DNA of 64,000 nucleotides from Ilex aquifolium (Eukaryota; Streptophyta; Magnoliopsida; Aquifoliales; Aquifoliaceae): assembly GCA_951799425.1 (NCBI GenBank), contig OX637402.1, positions 8,770,001 through 8,834,000 on the forward strand. The letters are read 5' to 3'. The notes under the pieces are model-generated. The model ran no database searches, was not told the origin of the DNA, and saw only the letters and a list, made by a program, of their open reading frames with translations. Position numbers and translations under genes: made by a program. Numbering within the stretch: position 1 is the stretch's first letter; the number at the start of each line of letters is the position of its first letter. Of this stretch, positions 23,926-32,491 are shown in pieces.

Positions 23926-24475
23926 ATCCTCCCAAGGCGGGGGAAACTTCAGGACCGCCTATTAGGCAGGTCAGAGGACTTGCTACTTATGCCACCAATC
24001 GGGTCACATGAAGCGGAATTGTCCTCAGTGGCAGGGATCCTAGAGCTATGGGGCATCTCAGTCCCATTTATCGGTGGGGAATGCACAGACTCATTTTATT
24101 CCTCCCTACCCCACCATGGGCCACAGAAGCCAGTTTCAGTTCCTAGGTGTTGCAGAGGCCCCTACTACTTCACATGTAGGGACTCTACAATCAGGCCAGA
24201 TGGGCCAGGGCATGGGCCGAGGCCGGGGACAGGGATTTCAGGCAGGGACTTCAGGGACCCAGAGGCGTGTCTACGCCATCACACCTCAGACTGAGCTAGT
24301 GGATCAGTCGGTTATTTAGGGTACATTTCTACTCTCTCGTTTATGGGCAAGAGTATTATTTGACTCTGGTGCATCTCTTTCATTTATTTTTGCATCATGT
24401 GTGAGGGACTTAGGCTTAGAGGTTGAGACCTTGGAAGAGCCATTGCACGTGAGTTCTCCCCTAGGAGCTAAAAGT
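23926..24475 (+). pseudogene. Chromovirus gag zinc knuckle and protease fragment
   Basis: Plus-strand text contains a CCHC knuckle ([17 protein letters not shown], about 23985-24035), a Gly/Arg/Gln-rich linker (GQGMGRGRGQGFQAG, about 24205-24250), RVYAITPQTE and a protease active site FDSGAS (about 24358-24375), then LGLEVETLEEPL. This is the gag-protease order of the Tekay/Del group. The protease text LGLEV-TLE-PL also occurs in the chromovirus array at about 35773 and 39870, so the families are related. The frame is broken. No LTR adjoins it. Confidence 0.8.
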
Positions 24476-24639
24476 TACCAAGTGCATTAATAAGAGAACT
24501 ATTGCAAAACTTCAAAAACTAGCATAACCAATTCAAAATACCCCAAGATTTAAAACAAAACACTACATTGTAAGATAATAACAAAACACATGGTGAATCA
24601 AGAAAAGAAATGGAAACAACACTAGTAACTCAAGAGCCC

Positions 24640-25000
24640 GAAGGTTTGGCTACTCCACCACCCAAACGATAGAGGATCTCATATTGCTTTGCCTTGATGC
24701 TAAGCATGATCTCTCATGGAGTCCTTCTGTCACTCGTCTCAGCATGGGCCTGCTTTGCCTCCCCTTGGTTCAATTCAATAGTTCCTTCATACACAATGGG
24801 TTGATTTCAAAAGTAAGTGTCATGCTTATCGGCCTTGAGGATGCTGGGAAATCGATTATGATCATATCAACAAACAAGCCTTGGCATTCCATCCCTTTCC
24901 TCGATGATTTATTCCACAAAATTTGGCTCTTGGCCTACTGTATTCATATTTCGTCGTGCGGGCATCTTCATTCTTGGAGGGATCTTGGATTTGGGGGTTT
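24640..25000 (-). pseudogene. Athila ORF3 remnant, element 3 (both ends only)
   Basis: Minus-strand text at 24660-24740 matches the C-terminus of ORF3 (SLRDILR... AKQYEILYRLGGG-like, compare 30780-30860). Text at 24835-24990 matches its N-terminus (MPARRNMNT..., RFPSIL, compare 31715-31850). Most of the middle of the frame is gone. It is a fossil. Confidence 0.6.
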
Positions 25001-25190
25001 TTGGGGAAGAATGGATTGGATTTGTTCGGTTAAAAGTGATAAATTTGGTGGAATATGATTTGGGTGGATGATTTTTGAGGAAAAATTGAATGAAAAAAAG
25101 TTTTCAAGGCTTGGGTAGTTGAAGGGGTAGCCCAGGATTTGGGTTTTTGAAGAGGTTAGGGCGAATTTTGCAATGGAGAAAACAATTAAA

Positions 25191-25470
25191 CTTTTTATAC
25201 CTCGACAGTCTGCGTTTGAATGTAGCTGTCATTCGAACAAATGTTCAAAGAATTGAAAGATTAAGTTCGAACTTGGACATGATGTTTGAACTAAGGTTGC
25301 TATCAGTACTTTGGTTCTATGAAGAACCTGAGATGCTGTCAGCTCTTTGCGTTCGAATGTGGATCTAGCATTCAAACTAAGGTTGCTCCCAGTACTTTAG
25401 TTCTCTATAGAACTTGACATGTTGTAAGCTCCTTATATTCGAACATGGATCTGGAGTTCGAACGCCAACC
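25191..25470 (-). promoter_or_regulatory. Promoter-like module upstream of ORF3, element 3
   Basis: A TATA-like GTATAAAAAG (minus) at 25191-25200 is followed upstream (25209-25470) by about eight decayed TTCGAA/TTCGAAC words. One near-complete GTTCGAAC lies near 25270 and another at about 25458. The spacing from the TATA to the ATG of the ORF3 remnant (MPARR, 24963-24965) is about 226 bp, against 215 bp for the corresponding ATG in element 4. The word 'cagtactttagtt' is shared with the element 4 module. The promoter role is inferred from motif and position only. Confidence 0.45.
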
Positions 25471-25779
25471 TAAAAAAAATCGTTTCATTTTTTTAATGCA
25501 CAAATAAATACTTGAAAAGTGTGGCATCTCAGGACAAGTCCTTACCCACGCAACAATTCATTGGCAATTTAGGACATACTGTACTTGGCCCACATCTTAT
25601 CCTAGTGAAAATGATAAAAATTGTGAATAATTTTTTTAAAAAATATGTACATTTTTACAGCAGGTGGTTTGGACCATTGATCATCATTCCCTAGAAAATA
25701 TGTTCTTATATCAACTTATCATGTCAAAGAAAAACATTTAATCCAATTCTTGCCCTATGATTAGTGACCCTACCAATTT

Positions 25780-25936
25780 CTTGCCATGTGTAAGATCAGG
25801 ACTGGTGTAGTATGGCGTGTCAAGATATTCCTAACTTTGCCCATACACTATCTAGTCTAAACGATTGAGTGCGCGACCAAAAATTGGTTCAAAACACTGA
25901 TTATATTTCCTTGTGTGAAAGGGCCTGTCACATCGA
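25780..25936 (-). pseudogene. Small Cys frame of element 3, C-terminal part
   Basis: Minus-strand text KYNQCFEPIFGRALNRLD (about 25855-25910) matches YNQCSEPIFGRALDRLDWI of the element 4 copy. The other half lies at 51630-51815, beyond the insertion of LTR 25942-51624. Confidence 0.6.
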
Positions 25937-26260
25937 TTACAAGTGACGCCCCTAGAATCGGGGGTCCTTTGTCAATCCGTTGATCATCCATTAATCCGTG
26001 GAAGTACCCGTGAATGCTGCATAACCCGACACCACGGCATAACATCTTATTCACTGGGATCATAAACAACACAGAATTTGGGTAGAGTCTATCGAGCACT
26101 CCCAAACGCATAACCTATGTACATTTCAATCACTTGACCATTCCAAGGTCCAATATACATCAATTTGTCCTTAATATTACTCTATTTACATCCTTTGAAC
26201 AAAAGGACTCAAGGTCCGAAGGTTTGACAAAATTATTTTAAATTTCTAAAAATTTAAGAG

Positions 26261-26456
26261 GACCTACCAGTACATAATCAACGTTCTACCAGTAGAAGAG
26301 CTCTCTGGAATTCTTTTACCGGTAGATAATCAACGTTCTACCGGTAGAATATCTATCTGGAATTCTTCTATCGGTAGATAATCAACGTTTTACCGGTAGA
26401 ATAGCTATCTGGAATTCTTCTACCGGTAGATAATCAACGTTCTACCGGTAGAAGAG
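26261..26456. repeat. Four-copy tandem repeat, period about 52 bp, with TACCGGTA palindromes
   Basis: Units of about 52 bp on 'ctaccggtagataatcaacg' followed by 'ctatctggaattctt' repeat about four times, with two TACCGGTA-type palindromes per unit. It lies in the 3' part of the LTR (minus strand), where the array LTRs at 35020-35135 also have TACCGGTA words. Confidence 0.85.
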
Positions 26457-27046
26457 CCCAGTTTGTCCCCAATTCAAGCCCTTTTCAATTTTCAACTCAT
26501 CCAATATCATACAACATCCACCCAAACTCATATAACATCCAATTTTACACAAAATATAGTTCATATGAGTTTGTTTTACAATCTTTTATACAAAATTACA
26601 TGTCCAAAAACTAATTACACACTTGTTTTACAAAACTATAATTTAAAGCCATAACTCGGTTTCTTCATCAATGAGGGCCCAAGTGAAAGCCATCCACCGG
26701 TGTTTGTCCCGCACTTGAAATGTTGTCCCCATAAAAGGTGAGCCACGCTCAATAGGGTATTTGCTAAATAGGCTACTCCCCAACCTAGATGCATATAAAA
26801 TGCTTACATGCAATTCACCAATCAAACAAACATTCATCAAAGAACATACAACTTCAAAAATGAATGTCATAATGTCATGCCATGTTATGAGGTGAAACTC
26901 ATACATGCAATACAACCTGAACCTTCACCGGCTCCCATAATACATGCAATGCCATGCATATAAATCCAGATATTTCAAGTCCCTGCCATTGATGTTACAC
27001 ATCCAATGATCATTTATAAATCTCGGGCCTTTCTTGGGGTGGGTAA

Positions 27047-28934
27047 TGACTTGATCCGAAATGTGTACACCCAAGTGCAGGCGGTCAAGCTGTAGTAATA
27101 ATCTGGTTTGAGTCCGGAGTCGAATCCACAGGGAACTTATGTTGGTGTTTTTGAGATAAGCAGTGGTGGAGACCTATCGTTTGTAACCTTTGAGATTTGT
27201 TGAGAGATGTGAGATTTCCTGGAAAGAATATAAGATTCTTTCCAAGAGAATTTTCTTAACAAAACAGGAGATAAATGCTAATGAAAAAGGGCCACTCTTT
27301 AGTTCAAGGATCTGGACATGTAGTTAATTATCTGGTGTATTATACTTGTGCTTGATAACTCAATTAACTCCCGTGTCAACAGCAAGTTAATCGGAAGATA
27401 AAGATGGACTGTGAGAATTAAGAACATGATTCCGATGTCTTTCTAGAAGTTTACAAGAATTGCCTGTGCCGAGACTTAACCCGTCTACAAACAAGCAAGT
27501 GTTTCTACAAGACATCCAATCATGACATTAATATTCCATTCTTTAAATGAAGCACAATAAGGGGGAAGATTGAAGGGTAGTCCTGAAGATCTAGCCGGGG
27601 TACTTGCCTTGAACCAATAAGTCTTTCTATGCAAGAGTCATCCGTGTCATAGAGAGAACCCATGATTATACAAAGTACCTTACCTTTGCTAGATGCAATC
27701 AATCATCCAATAAACAAGGAGAAATAAACATTAAGCATTAGAACAGAGCACAAATATAATTTCTGGATAACTTATACATGCCCTTCTCCTCTTACTAAAG
27801 AGTGAATGAGAAACTACTCACTCTTCATGGCTTTGGTAAAGCTAGAAAACTGAGTGATGCTCATCCCTCCAAGTAGAAGACTTAAAAGATAAAATAAAAA
27901 TGAACAAGTAGCCAATCTTTAACAAAGATTGAGTGAATCACGTTGCACCCTTCACGGCTTTGGTAAAGCTCTAGAAAAGTGGAAGAGTTTCACTCCTCCA
28001 ACAAAGAAAGAAGCTCAAGCAATGGAAGTGAAGTACATAAACAATAAAAGTAGAAGAAAGCTAGTCACATTTGGAGGGTGGCTTCCTCAACCAAGAAATG
28101 GAGGGTTGCTTCCTCAACCAAAAGATGAACTAACCCCCTTCTATGCATGTAAATGAAAGCATAAGCATAAAACTACTCTTATAACAAACAAGGAGATGTT
28201 GGACTAAAGCCAAACTAATCTCTAAAATAAAAGCTTCATACAAAGAAAATGTAAGCTTGAATCTACAATGTGAGTGGGAGTCTAAGCCTCCATCAACCCT
28301 TCTACTTGAGTCGCATAGCTCTCCAACAAGGGGAGTATTTATAGGCAAGAGGAGGAGACAAGAGGAGGTGAAGGAATAGTGTATTCCGCCCAAGTCCAAG
28401 TGAAAAACCAACCACTCTGTTGCCAGTCTGTAGAGAACGTTTGAACGTGAGTTGGCGTTCGAACGTTGTTTCTGTTTTTGCTCTAAGGGCGTTCGAACAC
28501 CAGATGTGTTCTGACCCTTTCACTCGAGTGATCTGTTGGTCTTCTGTGAAGTTCAGTTCCAACTCTATGCAGTAGTCTGGTCTTCAATCAACTCAAGTGC
28601 ACGTTCGAACGTGAGTTGGCGTTCGAACGTGACACTTAAGTGCCTCAGAGTTTCACAGTCTTCTTTCCTAACTGCAACACACCTTCTCTTACTAGTTGAG
28701 TCTGCTACAGTGCAATGTGGCCGTTCGAACGTGAGTTAGCGTTCGAACGTTCTGGTTGTGCTCCAAGCTTTTCCAATTTTGTGCTTTAATGTGTTGGTGT
28801 TGCATTCAAGTGTGGTACTCATTGTTCTTGAGTCCTTGTTCAGTTTAGGGCCTGAAATGACATCACTTAAACTCCATCAAAGTACAATTAGTCTTAAAAT
28901 GGCATAGTAACATGCTAATTTTAAGTGCTAATCA
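27047..28934 (-). repeat. 3' LTR of Athila element 4
   Basis: 1888 bp, TGATTAGCAC...GGATCAAGTCA on the minus strand, with the purine tract GGTTGGGGAGTG directly upstream (28935-28946). TATAAATAC lies at 28336-28344 (minus). CGTTCGAACG palindromes, mostly in pairs, lie at 28434-28760. Open frames in it (27929-28739) are not genes; equivalents recur in the other two copies of this LTR. Confidence 0.96.
28336..28760 (-). promoter_or_regulatory. LTR promoter module: TATA box plus paired CGTTCGAACG palindromes
   Basis: TATAAATAC (28336-28344, minus) is preceded at 90-420 bp by about seven GTTCGAAC words. Three pairs have the form CGTTCGAACG-N8-CGTTCGAACG (about 28437-28466, 28602-28630, 28723-28752), so the start-to-start distance is 18 bp. 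The same arrangement is in the 5' LTR (TATA about 49631-49638, palindromes 49732-50045) and, reversed, in LTR 58673-60612 (TATA 59327-59334). U3 enhancer/promoter is the natural reading; binding proteins are unknown. Confidence 0.7.
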
Positions 28935-30752
28935 CACTCCCCAACCTAAATATTGCTAGTCTCTAGTAATACAAAAATAAATCTACTCCTAATGCCATTT
29001 TCGTAGGTCATCCGGTTGCATTTAGCTTATGCAACAAGCCGTTGAACCACTAGGTTTACCCTAGCGGACGAGTGTTGTCTCGTGAGGGTTTCCAGTGAAG
29101 TTACCCACAAACTTCAGTCAAACAGGTGTGTATGTGAGATTGCTAATTAAAGTAAATTAACATCATGGTCGTTGAGGCACCCCAACTCTCAATTTTGACT
29201 TATATCCCGCATGTCCCTCTTTCATAGGTATTTATTCTATACAAAAATTAGCATCTGTTACATTGGCATTTGGAATTTCCAATGTAGTAGGAATGATCAT
29301 TCACGCCATAGGAATTGTTACATAACAAACACTCCCTTTTTCCACCTTCCATGGATAGCTTCGATTCCACAAACCTCTCGTAGAATGCTCTTAGCAAAAG
29401 TTCGCTCCGATTATAGTGACTTGTTGCTCACAGATCATGTGATCAGAGGGTGGCCAATCGAAAAATCACATGCACAATTAGGAAAGGAGTGAAATTTTAA
29501 GGAAGCAACTACTTATGTTTGGCATAATCTCATGAAAGAATATTGACGCAATTTAAAGAAATGCAATTTACCATATCCCAATTTTGATTAACAACACACG
29601 CATGTAACAGACTTGAGATCAATTAGGGCTTTTCATAGGTTGTAGCGTGGCCAGAGGTCAGTGGCTAACGAAATGACGTCAGAGATTTTCAAAAGCTATC
29701 TTCTATTTATGTAGTGTAGCACACCTTTTTTCTAACTTTTTGATATTTTGCCTAGAGATGACATTTCTTTCTTTCATTTTTCTCATTTTTCACTTTCTTG
29801 GCAATTTCTTGCCTTTTTGCTTCTTTTCTTTTTCAATTGTTCCCATTGATTCTTCCTGTCATTGAAAAGTAGCCCCCACAGTCTTCCCCATTTCCTTGCA
29901 TTTATGTGTTATATTGATTTATAAGAGGGTGCAAGAAAATTAGATAGCAATGGTGTGTCCAGTATGTTTTCTTGTGGATTGGTAATCATTTGGGTTTATC
30001 GAAGAAGAAATCATACATTAAGGGCTCAAACATGGCTGACTTAGGGAAATAATTTTGTAAAAGAAATGGCTAAGGCTCAATATTAAATCAAAGATGGCCT
30101 AAAATCATTTCTCAAGTATGTGCACATGTATGTGTAGTATGTGAAAGTTTCCTGTAGGATATGTCAATAGATCACTTTTAATTGCGTCAATCAAAGCAAG
30201 ATTAATGAGACTATTCAAAAATTGAGAGTGAAAGACTTTACTTGAGTAAACATCGATTGTCTTTCGAAAGCATCATAAGGCTCGAGGCTCACCATGGTAT
30301 TCTTTTTTATCTCCCCTAGTTATGTCGGGTTTTCCAGGGGATGTCGGTTATATACCGATTCCATTTTCGAGTCAGATCATCCTGTACCTTGAAAATAACA
30401 GATATCGATGCACATTTGATAATTTAAGCATAAAATTAATACCAATTGTCCAAGAGATGTGGTTTTAAGTTTTGGTTGATAAGTTGAGGTGTCAAACCGA
30501 TCATGTGCGTATTTACTCTAGCAAACATTCTTAACATCCACATTCGTTCCATCATATTTTAATTTTAAAACAAATAAAAGTGATAAATGGAACCATTCAT
30601 TTCTCAAAATATCATCCTTTAATATCAACGATTCGATTCATTCACAATCACACAAAAACTTACGACTATCAAAGAAGAAATTCATAAAAAAAAAAGCACT
30701 TAAACACACATAAAAACAAGAACAAGAACAAAAACAGGGATCTCTCTCTCTC
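28935..30752 (-). other. 3' non-coding region of Athila element 4
   Basis: About 1.8 kb between the ORF3 stop and the 3' LTR. It is collinear with 60623-62440 (very similar) and with 10944-15350 of element 2 (diverged). No coding domain is seen. A pyrimidine-rich stretch at 29765-29830 and a TC-repeat at about 30741-30760 are simple-sequence features. Confidence 0.8.
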
Positions 30753-31847
30753 TCACTCTCCTCCATGTCTGCCATCTCCACCAGGTCCTCCCCTTAGAAG
30801 CCTCAGAATCTCATCATGCTTAGCTTCAATGCTAAGCATGATGTCTCGTAAAGAACGTCGGGAGCTGGTGCTAGGCCTTGCCTCCTGTGGCTGGTCTCTT
30901 TCTTCCTCCATCTCTCTCTCCTCCATCTCATCAAGCTCCTCTTGTACCTCATCCACTCTGTAGGCAAGGGGCTCTTCTTGTTTTGCTGCTGGGCCGCCAC
31001 TATGACTTTGGCTTCTCCGGAAGGAAGCCTTGTTCAGTGGCCCCATTGGCTTTTGAATTTCCATCTCCGGCTTCACCCTCACCCCGTGGTCTTTGCATAT
31101 CTCAATCACTAGGGTGCCGAAGAGAAGTGAATTCCGCTTCACATCACACCCTTTCTTCATCTCAGTTAATACCAGGGAGGGGAGGTCAATACTTTGCCCT
31201 TTTCCAATGGCATACAAAAGTCGGGCCATGTCGGGCAAAATTTCATTTTTCCTTCCAATTGGGGCAAAGTTTGACACCGCAATCAAGTTTAGCATTTTGT
31301 ATTTGTTAGTTAGCTCCCCTTGTCTAAAAAATTTCTTCCCAGTCCACGAAAAATTGGGTACTCCAGTCAGTTCCTTCCCCACTTCATTCATTGCCACGTT
31401 CTTCCTTGGGGGATAGGCGGGACTTAGTACCCGAGGCATCTCTTGCCTTACCCCCCAAATATAATCTTTATCAACGTCCGCATGGACTCCCCTTACATAT
31501 GTTCGAATCTCCCTGTCGATGATCTCGGCGTTGGAGTAAAACTCCCGCACCAAGTCGACCACGGCCTCCCCGTCGTTCCTCAAATAAAACAACCACCCCC
31601 TCCTCTCCATCTCCGCAAAGATCCCCAACTCCGCTAAATCAGCCAAAATCATATCTCTTTCACAAACAATGGCTTTGTTTTGGTAGAAATTTCCATACCT
31701 GTCAGCTTTTAGAGCTGTGGGAAATCGAGTTTTGTCGTATCTTCGCGTGAGTGGTGGCATTCCTTCTCGTACTTCCACCACCTCCTCGAAGAAGTTGGGC
31801 TCCTCGGTGTTTGGGTTGCGCCTGGTAGGAAGCTTGACTCTTGGCAT
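30753..31847 (-). CDS. Athila ORF3, plant retrotransposon-specific protein of unknown function
   Basis: An open frame of 364 codons from the ATG at 31845-31847 (MPRVKLPTRRNPNTEE), which sits in a good plant start context (CCACCATGCC). An upstream in-frame ATG at 32003 would give 416 residues with a Pro/Phe-rich leader. I prefer the inner start because element 3 has a similar MPARRNMNT start. The core (RYDKTRFPT..., FYQNKAIVCERDM, RGWLFYLR, DKDYIWGVRQEMPR) resembles the 'putative plant transposon protein' domain found downstream of pol in Athila-type elements. The C-terminus is acidic (DEMEEREMEEERDQ) with a Gly-rich tail. No signal peptide or membrane segment is evident, so an envelope role is not supported. 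It reads whole in this copy. Relatives: 62440-63140, 15360-16520, 24640-25000. Confidence 0.8.
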   Translation of the reverse strand: MPRVKLPTRRNPNTEEPNFFEEVVEVREGMPPLTRRYDKTRFPTALKADRYGNFYQNKAIVCERDMILADLAELGIFAEMERRGWLFYLRNDGEAVVDLVREFYSNAEIIDREIRTYVRGVHADVDKDYIWGVRQEMPRVLSPAYPPRKNVAMNEVGKELTGVPNFSWTGKKFFRQGELTNKYKMLNLIAVSNFAPIGRKNEILPDMARLLYAIGKGQSIDLPSLVLTEMKKGCDVKRNSLLFGTLVIEICKDHGVRVKPEMEIQKPMGPLNKASFRRSQSHSGGPAAKQEEPLAYRVDEVQEELDEMEEREMEEERDQPQEARPSTSSRRSLRDIMLSIEAKHDEILRLLRGGPGGDGRHGGE

Positions 31848-32061
31848 GGTGGTTTCGGTTTTTGAGTTTTGAGGGCTTTGAAATCTTGAATTCCTTTGTG
31901 AAAATGGAGGTTCTTGATATGGGAATGGTCTTGGGAGGGTTGATTTTGGGTAAAAATGGAGAATGGGAGGTGTTTTGGGGTCTGGGTAGTGAAGAGTCAC
32001 CAAGGGTTTTTCAATTTTTCAAGGGGTTTGGAGGGTTTTGAAATGAAGAAGACGAACCAGG

Positions 32062-32383
32062 CTTTTATAGCCTGAGTCGTGACGTTCGAACGTTGGTACC
32101 GTTCAAACGTGTGTAGAAGGATTTTAAACAGATCGTTCGAACGTGGTTTGGCGTTCGAACGTGAGGAGCTCTCAGTACTTTTGAGTTTCATCAGAGGTCA
32201 AAGTGTTATAGGTTCTCTTCGTTCGAACGTTCTATTGGCGTTCGAACGTTAATCTCGTTTGAACGGTCTATTGGCGTTCGAACGGACTGAGTTCCCAGTA
32301 CTTTGAAGTTTCATCCAAAGCTTCATCAGAGGCTGAGTACTGTAAGCAGCTGGCGTTCGAACGTTACCTGGCGTTCGAACGTT
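32062..32383 (-). promoter_or_regulatory. Putative internal promoter for ORF3: TATA box plus CGTTCGAACG cluster
   Basis: On the minus strand CTATAAAAGCC (32062-32070) lies 215 bp upstream of the preferred ORF3 ATG. Upstream of it, at 32083-32383, are about eight GTTCGAAC words. They include CGTTCGAACG pairs spaced 18-19 bp (32133-32160, 32220-32248, 32353-32380). Motif, pairing and order (palindromes, then TATA, then coding) repeat the U3 module of the LTR at 28336-28760, though the surrounding sequence differs. A decayed equivalent is in element 3 (25191-25470). Promoter activity is inferred. Confidence 0.55.
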
Positions 32384-32491
32384 AAATCAAAAATCAAAAA
32401 AAATTTCTCCACTACACTATACACAATTAAAGAGGGCCAAACACACAATTTTAAATCAAAAACTTATGGCGTCTCAAGATAAGCCCCTACC

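Noticed and set aside
24074-24319. Gly/Arg/Gln-rich open frame that could pass for a host RNA-binding protein.
   Set aside because: It lies between a gag CCHC knuckle and a retroviral-type protease site, the normal linker of chromovirus gag-pol.
28302-28739. Frames over the LTR palindromes that recur at 49424-50201 and 58700-59730.
   Set aside because: They follow LTR copies, are read on both strands and translate repeated palindromes; no coding signal.
30753-32003. Long open frame considered as a host gene.
   Set aside because: It sits between pol and the 3' LTR of an Athila element, and relatives occupy the same place in three other copies in this window.
32083-32383. Regularly spaced palindromic repeats, considered as a CRISPR-like array or satellite.
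   Set aside because: The genome is a plant; repeats are 10 bp, spacing is 8-9 bp or irregular, and the setting is a retrotransposon control region.
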